Below are positions 11,239 through 21,273 of a DNA stretch of 64,000 bases, piece after piece; within the stretch, counting starts at the first letter, position 1, and the number at the start of each line of letters is the position of its first letter. A program made the translations under genes and the position numbers. Source of the DNA: Urophycis tenuis (lineage: Eukaryota; Chordata; Actinopteri; Gadiformes; Phycidae). The DNA is taken from NCBI GenBank assembly GCA_036785325.1, contig JAXIVH010000007.1, forward strand, positions 4,017,274-4,081,273, read 5' to 3'. The notes beneath the pieces are model-generated. The model searched no databases and was not told the origin of the DNA. It saw nothing but the letters and a program-made list of their open reading frames with translations.

Positions 11239-14118
11239 ATTTCTATCTTTTATTTCTCTTGTTTTTTCTTGTTTTTTTGTGGCTCACATTTCATGACAGC
11301 ATGTGATCACTTTATGGTGGTTGCGCTATGATGACAGAGGTGCTTTTCACAATGTAGACATTAGGTGTCTGACTGTGGTCTGTGTGGGTTGCGACAAGCC
11401 TACTAATCTTCAATCTTTGGTTATTTGACACAGATGAGAAGCTCGCGCTTATGATGCATTTCTTGTTGCATATGTGGCCTAATGGTTTACAGTTTTTACA
11501 CAGGTTACTTGCAAGGTTATGATTTGGGCTGGTGTTGAATTGAATTGGGTGGATTTTAAATTGGGATTGGGGTGGAAAATCAATCTGAACCTGGCTACAC
11601 CGTCAACTGCACGTCATCAAGAAGTTGCCGGGGATTCAGGGCTTGTATGCTCCTAGAGACAGACACAATGACTAAAGATACAAAAAATTTAGTAATTGAA
11701 TTACGAGAGGGCAGTCACAGCAAACCGTCGTTGCACTGCAACGACACGGCCGGTCGCCTGTGTGCGAGAAAGATGCAGTTTCATAGAGGAAGTTGCAGCT
11801 GCATGCTGCAAACAACCGAGATACCGCAGAACAGAAAGAGAACTGTGGGAAATCAAGAGCTGTTGATAGCATTTGTGGAACGTAGTAGTCGTGGCAATGT
11901 TTTTGCTGTTTTGTTGATGTAAACTGAATCCAGCTAAACATGAGTATATCATCTGCCTACAGCAGTGGCGGCTCCTGACAAATTCCCCAGGGGGGGCAAC
12001 TGTTGCACTGATGGCTAAGATGACCTGTTCCATGGGTAAAATAATAATAAATAAATGTCAGATAGCTAAATTTACAGTGTTACATTGCATTGTTTGATTT
12101 GGTTTTCGTGTTCAACCACTGGATGGCAACACCAGTCATTAATTGCATAAACTATTTATGTATGTATGTCTCAAATAAAATATGTATGTTTCCACAATAA
12201 AACACTTCCACCGTGGCCATCAACAGATACATTGTCATCTAATAGTGTACTGCCCTCCTTGTGTGTTCAGTATAACTCTAGTCCTATATACTAGACATAG
12301 AGAATTCATGGGTAATTACAGCATAATGAACAGCGAGCTCAGACTAGCCGTCCACACTCTTCTTTCACTTCTCTTCTTCCCATGGTAACTTCCCAGCTTC
12401 CATTACCCACAGTCTCTGGTTCAAAGGTCGCATTCAGGTATCAACCAATAAACTTAAACTTAAACTTACAGAAAGTACCTGTTCAAATGAAGATACAAGT
12501 GGCGAACCGAGAGCACTACAGCTGGGCCTTCACCTCAGCCATCACCGCGGAGAAAATAAATCATCACAGAAAAAAGCAACAGTACGATTTGAAAGGGTTG
12601 AACAAATGCAATCCGGCTTTAAGTAACGATGACAAGGATGTAAACAAATAGACAATTCAATCAATAACATTCTCCGCAACAAGAAACATCTCAACATTAA
12701 CTTCAGAAAACTGGAGATCATTTAGGCTACATAGTTCAAATTAAATAAACATACTCTAAAGCCAAAATCTGGAAATCTGGACATTCACCCAGAATGTCAC
12801 CCTGTGACGCTGCTGACACGTACACCGAGGCTCATTTAATCACCATGGACAGTGCTATGAAATCCTGGCGCATTACAAATCATTTACACATTGAAAAATA
12901 AATTTATGAGCATCATCAAACTACAACACAATTTCCAATGCACAATATGCCAAAAGTTACACAAAGCTGGTAATACAACGACTATTTTTTGAAGTTGCAA
13001 TGCAGAACTCTTCATGTGCAATTACGTATGGCGTGATGGAGTGGTGAGAGCGGTTCACGGAGGCCTATGATCTTTTGTTTTTGTCCCGCCCACTTGAAAT
13101 CAAACCGTGATTGGTCAATGTGCCCCTCACTCCCCAAACCAAAACACATAGCCAATTAATGATCCAGCAAACGGGGCCTTGATAGAGACGGACAATTCTG
13201 ATTGGATCAGGTGTTATCAGGACAGTAACCATTTCATTGCTGATGTGAACTTGACAGTAAACTTAACTTTACAACATAGATGAGAGAAAATGTATTAAAT
13301 GAATTGTATTCAATTAATAAATAAGATAGAAATAGAATAAGATAGAAATAGAATAGAAAAATATACTATTTTTTTTTATTTAAAATTATAATATCTTTGG
13401 TCCCGAATTTTTTTAGGCCTTCTCTGAAGGCGTAGAAGGCCTATTCTGGTGTGTTCTTCTGTTCCAACTGGTGTTAGAACCAAGTCTCCCTGAAAGTGCA
13501 TTATATTATAATTTACTATAGAGGAATAAAGACTATAAGGGTATGTTTATGCAAAAGATATGACCAACAGATGAATTGACCAATTTTCAATGTCTTTATT
13601 TACTTAGCTGTTAATAGTGGGAAAATAGACAGACATAAAATTATGTTTCTGTACAGAATGTGCTATTACATCTAACATAACTTTTTTTTTTCACTGAGCT
13701 AAGTGCATAGGTGTTGCCAATAAAATCACCTTAAAATAAAAAGCACCGGAAGGAAACCTGCATTTCCCTTACCCTTTTCCTGACTTTACAGGATAAACAC
13801 ATAAAGGAAGATATGAAACATTCGCACGTCAATTAAGCAGGTATAGATTCAACTATAAAATGGCAAGGGGCCCAATAAAACTACAGCAGATGACTATCCC
13901 AGGCTAATTAAAATAATAACTTCCTTTAAGATGCTTCTTCAGGTTGGAGGTGGAGCCTTTGGACGCTGAAAAGAGGTTGGTTGCTGGCAAGCAACCAACC
14001 GCGTTTCTAGGTGCTGACTTTTGGGTGGGCTTAGAGTCCTTTAGAGTCCTCTCTAAAGGACTCTAGGCTAAGGAAGCCACAGTCGGGGGGAGGGGGGGGG
14101 AGTGGTACTGGGATTTTG
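11239..14118. other. Gene-free stretch
   Basis: No convincing coding sequence was found. CAGTGGCGGCTCCTGAC at 11963 looks like a hAT-type terminus, but no partner end was identified. Near 14034-14070 there is a 15-bp-arm inverted repeat (tagagtcctttagag, its complement, 4-base spacer). The rest is AT-rich and unremarkable, with a G-rich run at about 14085-14100. Confidence 0.5.
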
Positions 14119-14570
14119 AATATCGTAGATTTGAGGATGAAACGATCAAAGGCATTTGATCACAGCTGACAAGTTACACGGAAACATTTTAAACTTGCGC
14201 AAAACTGCATGAAGCCCTCATTTATCAAACGAACGTAGAAATGAGCGCAAATCTGAATGCATGATTCATCTTACGATAGGAACCACGTGAGATTTACGAA
14301 ACTTTCGTATCACACCAATCCCAGCGTACGAAGGAGCTTGGTGTTGATAAATACGGCGGCTGAGATCAATCGTAATGAACGTAACACGCCCCTATAAAAG
14401 CACGTCTTCAGAACTCTCGCCCCTAACTTTTACGACATGGAGAATCATCCAACGGCAAAGAAGAAGCGGAATTTTTCAGAAACAGAAATGGAGACACTCG
14501 TGTCACTTGTTGATGCGCACCGTCTTATTTTATTTGGTAGCCTAAAAGCTGGCATCCAGGGGAAGCTTTT

Positions 14571-15719
14571 TTCCCTCAGACTGTCAGCCTTCTGGACTCC
14601 ACACCCATATGAACACTGCCCCCCCCCCCCCCCCCCCCAGGACACTCACCCCTGCCCACCCAGCACCCCCACCCCTCAATTCATATTATTTATAGTAATG
14701 TTATTTATTGTATTATTTATTCTCAACTGCCGTTGCACCCCCCACCCCCATATCCAAACAATCCACATTCATCTATTGTACCCGTTCCGTTGTATTGCAC
14801 TAGCACACGATTGCACCACCTGTACACTTATTGTATTATATTACTATTTCTCACAATACCTGTACATTGTTTACTTTTTTTTTTTAATTATACTATTTAC
14901 AGCCTGTTTCTGCTAGTGTTAGTAACCGTTTACTACCTCAACGATCACTACCTCCACCTGCACTGTTCACTGTCACTTTAACAGTGTTGTGCTAGTTACT
15001 GAAAAATAGTAACTAGTTACAGTTAATAGTTACTTTGTAAATAAGTAACTCAGTTAGTAACTCTGTTACTTAAACCAAAAAGTAATGCGTTACTGAGAAA
15101 GTAACTTTTTAGTTACTGTAAAATGTTCTTCCAATGCTCTAAAGGTTGATTGATTGAGTTCCCCTCTAGCCCTCATTTCAGTTCTGTACTGATGCTGAAT
15201 AATACAAAATAATACAACCGTTTCAATTCATTTGCATCCACATCACTGAATCTAATCATCCAAGCAATATGATCTGTTGTGCACCAACACAAACCTTGAC
15301 ACAAACACCAAAGTGAGGTGCTTTGTTTTTCAACTCAATTAAACTTCATTGATCGGGAACTGCGTGCCGTTGTAAAACCTCACCAAAAGGAAGGGAGTAA
15401 CGCAGCGTTTGGTAACGAGAACGGAATTACTGAATTTAAAAAAACGCGTTACGTAACACGTTACTGAAAAAAATAACGGCGTTAATAATAACATGTTACT
15501 ACCCAACACTGCACTTTAATAATTACCGTTAATTACCGTCACTTTAATAACTACTGCCACTTTTCATGTTTTTCAATTTTGCACTCTGAACCTTATTCTG
15601 CATTTCTGCATTTCAACCCGCACCTTTATCGCTCATTTGCACTTCTGGTTAGAACGCCAACTGCATTTCGTTGTCCCTGTACTCTGCACAATGACAATAA
15701 AGTTGAATCTAATCTAATT
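14571..15719 (+). mobile_element. LINE 3' end inserted in the Myb gene
   Basis: The stretch has a poly-C run (14620-14638) and ends in a characteristic fish LINE tail: ttgcacttctggttagaacgccaactgcatttcgttgtccctgtactctgcacaatgacaataaagttgaatctaatctaa (15640-15718, quoted in part elsewhere). It lies between two halves of one protein domain (GIQGK / GKQKN), consistent with insertion. A hAT MITE lies inside it. Related tails occur near 23390 and 61040. Confidence 0.65.
14982..15511. mobile_element. hAT MITE with 8-bp target duplication
   Basis: The terminal inverted repeats begin CAGTGTTG and end CAACACTG. They are followed inward by gttac/gtaac-rich arms (ttactgaaaaatagtaacta, cgttacgtaacacgttactg). 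CACTTTAA occurs immediately outside both ends (14974-14981 and 15512-15519), an exact 8-bp duplication diagnostic of hAT insertion. No coding sequence. A fragment of the same family is at about 21730-21823. Confidence 0.9.
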
Positions 15720-15821
15720 AAGGGCAAGCAAAAAAACTCTATATGGAAACAAATCACTGTTGCAGTCAACAGTGTGTCCCATGTTCAGCGGGCTACGGAA
15801 GAGGTAAATAACTAATTGAAT

Positions 15822-16044
15822 AATGAAGCTAAGCGAAAGTTCAGACAGGAAGACTATCTCCCTAAGCACACCTCCTTGTCTCCTCCCACTTCTCCTGCTA
15901 TCCTCTTGCTCCTCCTCCTCCTTCTATCAACCAATCCCAGTCTGCCATCACCTCTCTCCTCCTCCAATCAGTAATCAACTGTCAAATTTAAAAGTGCTCT
16001 CCTTCTCCTAGCTGTCATCCCGCTGTCATTCAGCAAATCTCGGC
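15822..16044 (+). repeat. Ngaro split direct repeat A1
   Basis: Nearly identical to 20486-20708 (one c/t difference in aatgaagct/aatgaagtt at the start). It is pyrimidine-rich and precedes the gag start by about 70 bases, so it probably contains the promoter/5' leader. Confidence 0.9.
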
Positions 16045-16112
16045 AATCGTACTCGCACGGCGTTGTTCATTCTTACCTCTGCTGCCTCCTGATCTTCCTC
16101 GCCCGCCCGATC

Positions 16113-17594
16113 ATGTCGGGTGATGAATCCAATGATCCCCTCTCGTGTCTCGATCCGAGCGGCGAGCTTCTACCGGAGGTAGCTCCGTCTCCTTCTTCCC
16201 AACGCAGGAGCGCTCGCCTCGCCTCATCGCAGTCGGAACATCAGTCTCTCCTGTCCAATCTCAGGGCCCAAGGGATCAATCCAGCTCCCGGACTCGGGTT
16301 GTCCCAGCTTCAGGAACTGGCAAGTATGATCGATTTCAGCGATTCCGCTACGGCTTCCCCAGTCTCTGCAGGGGAGACCGCACACTCCGCTGTGGCCCAG
16401 CGCGGCCGTAAGAGGACCAGGAAGTCCGATCCACCTCGCCAAAAGACGGGGACATCTTCACGCCGGCTTCCTGCTTCCTCCACCCGCGGTATTCGTACCG
16501 CCGCAGCTGCTTCTTCTCCCGCTGGCACGTCCGCTGCCGCTCCTGCTCCACCTCATCCTGCGCCCATTCACGCCGCTGCTCCCATGGCCAACGTCAGCTT
16601 CGCATCTCCGGCTCCTCAGGACGCGGTGCTTTCCACTCTGCAGTCTCTGGTCAGGTCAGTCCAGGGCATCGATTCTCGCCTGCAGCTATTAGGAAATCGT
16701 CAGGACCAAGCACTCCCTCAACCTCACCCTCTGCCAACCGCAAGCACCTCAGCAATGCCCCAGTCCCACTCACTGGCATCCGCAATCCCCGCACCCTCAC
16801 TAGGTAGGCCGTATATTCCCTTTGCAGCCAACATCTCACCCCGGCTAAGGCAGAAAATCCTGCAAGGGAAAGACGTAAACTTGGTTAGCCTCATTCTCCC
16901 GTCACCAGAGTGCGATAGGAAAATCTCCTCCTCAGACATCGGTAACTCCGTCATTCGTTCAGCCGATCCTCGGCTGCTCAGAGATCTCCCGATCGGCGAA
17001 TTTCTCGTGGCGTTCGGGATCTTTAGGGACGTGGTGTGCTCCGTTTTTCCAGACAGGAGGGTCGAGCTGGACGCTTACCTGGCACTGATCGGCGATTTAA
17101 ATCTTAGGTACGGGAGAAATTGTTTCTATCAATACCACAAAGCCTTTTCCAGCAAGGCAGCGCTGCATATCGCTCAGTCCAATATTCGCATAAACTGGTC
17201 CATCTTAGACTCAGAGATTCTCCTCATGATCATCGGGGGGTCCCAGGCAGTTACATGTCGCACATGCGGTAATATAGGGCATTATGAATCGCTGTGTCCC
17301 CGGCTGCCCTTTCTCCCTCCGGCCCCGCCCCCTTTCACTCCAGGTCTCCACTCTGTTCCTCCAGCAACCGGCAACGCAACAGACAGCCGCGGCAGAAAGA
17401 TGGAACTCTTTAACAGTAAACCTATCTGCAATAATTTCAATGAGAACATTTGCACTTACCCCAACTGTATCTTTCTTCACGTTTGCAGCGCGTGCAAAGA
17501 CGCGCACCCCAGATCTGTGTGTCCCCGCCGCCTGATCCCCGCTCGCCTGGCTCGCGCTCGCCAAGCGAACCGGCGCGGCTCTCACACATCTTAA
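16113..17594 (+). CDS. Ngaro ORF1 Gag-like protein
   Basis: This is a 493-codon intact frame whose ATG (tcATGtcgggtgatg) lies shortly after repeat A1. The N-terminal half (about 1-230) is low-complexity, rich in Ser, Pro, Ala and Arg, and likely disordered. A conserved block follows (NISPRLRQKILQGKDVNLVS, about residues 240-260, onward to about 370), which is typical of Ngaro ORF1. A CCHC zinc knuckle, CRTCGNIGHYESLC, lies near residue 383. A second Cys/His-rich stretch with CNNFNENICTYPNC and HVCSACKDAHPRSVC follows near the C-terminus. By family, the protein packages element RNA. Codon use is GC-rich against AT-rich flanks. The frame is open end to end, which is unusual beside the broken ORF2. 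Confidence 0.88.
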   Translation: MSGDESNDPLSCLDPSGELLPEVAPSPSSQRRSARLASSQSEHQSLLSNLRAQGINPAPGLGLSQLQELASMIDFSDSATASPVSAGETAHSAVAQRGRKRTRKSDPPRQKTGTSSRRLPASSTRGIRTAAAASSPAGTSAAAPAPPHPAPIHAAAPMANVSFASPAPQDAVLSTLQSLVRSVQGIDSRLQLLGNRQDQALPQPHPLPTASTSAMPQSHSLASAIPAPSLGRPYIPFAANISPRLRQKILQGKDVNLVSLILPSPECDRKISSSDIGNSVIRSADPRLLRDLPIGEFLVAFGIFRDVVCSVFPDRRVELDAYLALIGDLNLRYGRNCFYQYHKAFSSKAALHIAQSNIRINWSILDSEILLMIIGGSQAVTCRTCGNIGHYESLCPRLPFLPPAPPPFTPGLHSVPPATGNATDSRGRKMELFNSKPICNNFNENICTYPNCIFLHVCSACKDAHPRSVCPRRLIPARLARARQANRRGSHTS

Positions 17595-18300
17595 AGGAAT
17601 ATTCCTCTACACCAATAAATGTCCAGGCCCTGGCTGCAGAACTATCACGTCATCCAGACTCTGTTTTACTAATCATTTTCTAACTGGTCTGTCTCAAGGT
17701 TTCCGTGTGGGGGTTGTTTCTTCCATTAACTCTACTTATGTCTCAAAATTTGCAGGTTCAAGTAACACTCGATGATGGGTGTCGTTCCGATCTGAAGTTC
17801 TGGTCACTTCTTCTAAAAAAATGGAACGGCGTTTCATTTTTCTATGACAACATCGTGCACTCGTCCGACTCCATTCAGTTTTCACGGATGTAGTTCCATC
17901 CGCAGGTTTTGGGGGGTTCTTCAAGGCAGTGGTTCGCCGACCACTGGCCTCCCGAGCTTCTTAAGCATGAACTTTCCTCTGCTCTTCATGAGATCTTCCC
18001 CATCGCAGTAGCCTGCCACATCCGGGGCCATCTCTGGCAAAGGAAAAGAATCGCAGTACTCTGCGACAGCAAAGCGGTGGTCGACATCATTAATAAAGGG
18101 CGCTCCTCCTGCGGGGCCATCATGCCTTTTATGCGTCGCATCACGCGGCTGGCGTTCATCGCAATTTCATCATCACTGCTCGCCACGTTCCCTGTCATTA
18201 CAACATCGTCGCTGACTCTCTGTCCCGCTTTAACTTTCAGGTCTTTCGGAAGCACTGCCCGGAGTCCCGCAAACATGCTACGCCTATTTCTCCCCTGAAC
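17595..18300 (+). pseudogene. Ngaro ORF2 remnant: RT core deleted, RNase H retained
   Basis: The start of ORF2 is recognisable (SSTPINVQALAAELSRHPDS near 17605-17665, then LTGLSQGFRVGVV in another frame). At about 17740 it jumps to the region just before RNase H (TLDDGCRSDLKFWSLLLKKWN, about 17765-17825), so the whole RT palm, including the expected YxDD motif, is absent. RNase H follows: WFADHWPPELL, ALHEIFPIAVA, AVLCDSKAVVDIINKGRS (17920-18110). A frameshift lies near 18150, before the expected ADSLSRFNFQ end (readable in another frame near 18205). About 250 bp separate ORF1 from RNase H where 700 or more would be expected. The product cannot reverse transcribe. Confidence 0.8.
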
Positions 18301-18359
18301 AAGTTAGGCCTGTATTAGTTGCTCCCCTACAAAACTACCTAGAATCTGCTAGGGTTTAC

Positions 18360-19273
18360 ATGAGGAAGGGTCTTGCTGCTTCTACTTTAAAATCATATGA
18401 TTTTGCTTGGGTTACATTTGCCACTTTCTGTTCATCTCTAAACATCCCCTTAAAACCTGTCCTCATGAAAACTGTCTGTGCCTTTATCACCTACTGTACA
18501 GATGTCCGTCATTTTAAGCCTCAGTACACTCAGGGCCTTATTGCAGGGATTCAATTCAATGTAAGATGTGATGATCCCTCATTTCCCAGCTTGTTCGCTA
18601 ACCCTTCGATCAAGTTATTACTGAAGGGAATTCGTAAATGCTTCCCCCAAGTGCAGGATAACAGACGCCCTATTACTTTGGACGTTCTGCACAACATGTT
18701 AAATGTCCTTTGCAAGGGCTTGTTTTCTCCATACACAGATTCTCTCTTATCTAGTGTTTTTCTATTAGCCTTTTACGGGTTTTTTTGAGGATTAGCGAAT
18801 TCACTTCCTTCTCTAACGTATTTGATTCTAACAAAGATATCAGCTTTGCTGATTTAACCTTTCACCCTTCTCATTATTGTTTGTTCCTCAAACGCTCTAA
18901 AGGTAAGGGATCTTGCAGCATCGTCATTGCTCGCACCAGGTCCCACTTTTGCCCTTATAAATCAATGGTTAAATACATTCGGCTCAGATTCTCTCCCGAT
19001 TCATCACCTCTCTTTCTAACACCCAGTAACAACCCTATGTCTCAAGACTGGTTTATGCAGCATTTACGTAAGGTTCTCCAGCAGTGCAATCTCCCATCTC
19101 ATCAGTTTTCAGGCCACTCCTTTAGGATAGGGGCGGCCACCTCAGCTGCCATGCAAGGCATCTCTTCTGCTTCTCTCCAGCAAATGGGACGCTGGTCTTC
19201 CTCGGCTTACGCATCCTACATTCGTCCAGACTCCCACTCCATATTGGCTGCCCAAAGATCACTGAAGCCTTAG
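18360..19273 (+). pseudogene. Ngaro tyrosine recombinase, one frameshift
   Basis: Two overlapping frames (18360-18788 and 18785-19273) form one phage-integrase-fold recombinase. The first holds the N-terminal core-binding domain (GLAASTLKSYDFAWVTFATF, TQGLIAGIQF) and ends LLAFYGFF. The second starts RISEFTSFS, containing the first catalytic Arg. Further on come GHSFRIGAATSAAM (the HxxR pair, about 19112-19145) and the nucleophile in YASYIRPDSH (about 19207-19235). The break lies in a run of seven T at 18780-18786, consistent with a one-base indel. The enzyme inserts the circular cDNA without target duplication, as known for the family. Apart from this lesion, the catalytic residues R, H, R and Y are all present. 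Confidence 0.88.
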
Positions 19274-19339
19274 CTATTCGGTAAGCGTGCATATCTCTGG
19301 TGGTGGTATCTCAATTCAGTGGTTGCAATATAGTGGTTA

Positions 19340-20170
19340 GTATTGCAATTTCTCAACCCTGTCTGCTGCATAGAATCGCAGTCTTTCACACTGTTCGCTG
19401 CATAGCATTGCAGTCTTTCAATCCTGTCCACTGCATAGTATTACAGTCTTCACCCTGTTAGCTGCATAGCTTTGCAGTCTCTCAACCCATCCGCTGCATA
19501 GCATTGCAGTCTCTCAACCCTGTCCGCTGCATAGCATTGCAGTCTCTCAACCCTGTCCGCTGCATAGCATTGCAGTCTCTCACCCTGTCCGCTGCATAGC
19601 ATTGCAGTCTCTCAACCCTGTCCGCTGCATAGCATTGCAGTCTCTCAACCCTGTCCGCTGCATAGCATTGCAGTCTCTCAACCCTGTCCGCTGCATAGCA
19701 TTGCAGTCTCTCAACCCTGTCCGCTGCATAGCATTGCAGTCTCTCACCCTGTCCGCTGCATAGCATTGCAGTCTCTCAACCCTGTCCGCTGCATAGCATT
19801 GCAGTCTCTCAACCCTGTCCGCTGCATAGCATTGTAGTCTCTCAACCCTGTCCGCTGCATAGCATTGCAGTCTCTCAACCCTGTCCGCTGCATAGCATTG
19901 CAGTCTCTCAACCCTGTCCGCTGCATAGCATTGCAGTCTCTCAACCCTGTCTGCTGCATAGCATTGCAGTCTCTCACCCTGTCAGCTGCATAGCATTGCA
20001 GTCTCTCAACCCTGTCCGCTATATAGCATTGCATCTCTCACCCCGTTCGCTGCATAGCATTTGCACACTCGTTCCCCATTCGCTGAATAAGCTTGCAGTC
20101 CCTCCACTCGCTCCACCGCATAGCATTGCGGCCTCTTTACCCTGTCCACTGCATAGCATTACAGTTTGTC
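19340..20170 (+). repeat. 33-bp minisatellite inside Ngaro
   Basis: About 25 head-to-tail units with a 33-bp period (some 32 bp, lacking one a in ctcaaccctg) run from the end of the recombinase gene toward repeat B1. The core of each unit is CTGCATAGCATTGCAG, followed by tctcaaccctgtccg. The central part (19490-20036) is highly uniform; the outer units are diverged. The core is a short inverted repeat (CTGCA/TGCAG with a 6-base loop), so each unit could form a tiny hairpin. On the minus strand the array is open as a repetitive peptide frame, but there is no sign that this is coding. Confidence 0.9.
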
Positions 20171-20334
20171 ATTTTCATCGTTAATCTCCCGTTCCTCATT
20201 CATTCTATTTATCACTCCATTTTCATCCAATTCTTTCTAGTTTTAATTAATGTAATGTATCTTAACCATGTTTGTTATGCTTTCTCATAGATTGTTTTGC
20301 TTCTACAAGGTAAGGTATACCTTTTTTTTGGGGG

Positions 20335-20488
20335 GGGGGAATATCTTCGGATGCAAGCTTCTCATCCTAGATCTATCCATTACGCTGATCTACTCCCTGG
20401 TGTCTAAGCGCCAAAGTTATACACAATAAACATCATTCTTTGCATTTATTCGTCTCTCTTCATCCTTGTAGTCTCTCCTGATTGAAAT
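20335..20488 (+). repeat. Ngaro split direct repeat B1
   Basis: Starts in a G-run (gggggaatatcttcgg) and ends tctcctgattgaaat. It is matched at 20799-20953 with only a few substitutions (agcgcc/agcacc, tagtctctcc/tagtttctcc). Confidence 0.88.
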
Positions 20489-20708
20489 GAAGTTAAGCGA
20501 AAGTTCAGACAGGAAGACTATCTCCCTAAGCACACCTCCTTGTCTCCTCCCACTTCTCCTGCTATCCTCTTGCTCCTCCTCCTCCTTCTATCAACCAATC
20601 CCAGTCTGCCATCACCTCTCTCCTCCTCCAATCAGTAATCAACTGTCAAATTTAAAAGTGCTCTCCTTCTCCTAGCTGTCATCCCGCTGTCATTCAGCAA
20701 ATCTCGGC
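20486..20708 (+). repeat. Ngaro split direct repeat A2
   Basis: Copy of 15822-16044, directly joined to B1. The unit includes a short frame that repeats exactly the frame in A1, a by-product of repeat identity rather than a gene. Confidence 0.9.
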
Positions 20709-20798
20709 CCACCTCCACCCCTCCACCGCCCATCCGGTCTTCAACCAGGAGTTCCTCATCAGGCCACATTCTTCCTACCACCACCAGTGTCTAGACCC

Positions 20799-20953
20799 GG
20801 GGGGAATATCTTCGGATGCAAGCTTCTCATCCTAGATCTATCCATTACGCTGATCTACTCCCTGGTGTCTAAGCACCAAAGTTATACACAATAAACATCA
20901 TTCTTTGCATTTATTCGTCTCTCTTCATCCTTGTAGTTTCTCCTGATTGAAAT
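20799..20953 (+). repeat. Ngaro split direct repeat B2 and element end
   Basis: Second copy of block B, after a 90-bp non-repeated linker (20709-20798). It ends at gattgaaat, after which the Harbinger-like shell resumes. The next 300 bp (20954-21255) hold no gene. Confidence 0.85.
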
Positions 20954-21273
20954 TAATTAAATGTAAAATTGATGTTAAATTGATCCAGCTTAAAACATTT
21001 CACATTTGACCTATAGCCTATTGTTTGCATTGCATTAAAGTTATTTTATTCCGAATAAGGTGAAGAAAAAGTTGTCAGACTCTTGCGGATATACCATGTC
21101 TCGCCACTGGTCGCACTCGAAAAAGTTGCGTGCACAAGCTCAGACCTGACGTGAGATTTAATCGCAGCCTGCGCTCACATTCAAATTGATTAAATGCCAA
21201 GCTCAACGCGCAAATGAGCGTACGTCCATTTTACACCCGTTTTCTGTCGTACGCTCGTTTGATAAATGAGGGC

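Larger units (their letters stand above)
14437..15808 (+). pseudogene. Myb/SANT-like DNA-binding protein of a Harbinger element, split
   Basis: The first piece, 14437 to about 14570, starts at an ATG 25 bases after a cagaactctcgcccc leader. It reads MENHPTAKKKRNFSETEM then ETLVSLVDAHRLILFG, the first helices of the Myb/SANT-like domain (FSxxExxxLvxxVxxxxxxLFG). The second piece, about 15720-15808, resumes with GKQKNSIWKQITVAVNSVS, the third helix. The piece continues VQRATEEVNN and is then cut by the Ngaro insertion. A LINE tail separates the two pieces. Harbinger elements encode such a protein to help bring the transposase to the nucleus and to DNA. Here only a broken N-terminal domain is left. 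Confidence 0.7.
15822..20953 (+). mobile_element. Ngaro (DIRS-order) tyrosine-recombinase retrotransposon
   Basis: The element shows the split direct repeats typical of Ngaro. Block A (about 223 bp) is at 15822-16044 and again at 20486-20708. Block B (about 154 bp) is at 20335-20488 and again at 20799-20953, giving the order A1 - body - B1 - A2 - B2. Between them lie a Gag-like ORF with a zinc knuckle, an ORF2 remnant with the end of RT/RNase H, and a tyrosine recombinase. There is no LTR and no integrase of the DDE type, as expected. The RT core is deleted, so the copy is not autonomous. A 33-bp minisatellite fills the region between the recombinase and B1. Confidence 0.92.
14214..21273. mobile_element. 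Harbinger-like transposon shell, split by later insertions
   Basis: An 18-bp inverted pair, gccctcatttatcaaacg at 14214-14231 and its complement at 21256-21273, bounds the composite. Similarity extends somewhat inward, and possibly outward. Between the ends are a Myb/SANT-like coding remnant (14437 onward), a LINE tail, and a complete Ngaro retrotransposon. Subtracting the insertions leaves about 800 bp of original element, so its transposase gene is missing. The outer boundary and target duplication are not clear, and the superfamily call rests on the Myb/SANT gene. Confidence 0.55.

Noticed and set aside
19482..20034. CRISPR-like array of about 33-bp repeats
   Set aside because: The units are contiguous with no unique spacers, and the host is a vertebrate. 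It is a minisatellite within a Ngaro element.
20487..20675. 62-codon frame identical to one at 15823-16011
   Set aside because: Identity comes from the Ngaro A repeats, not from a duplicated gene.
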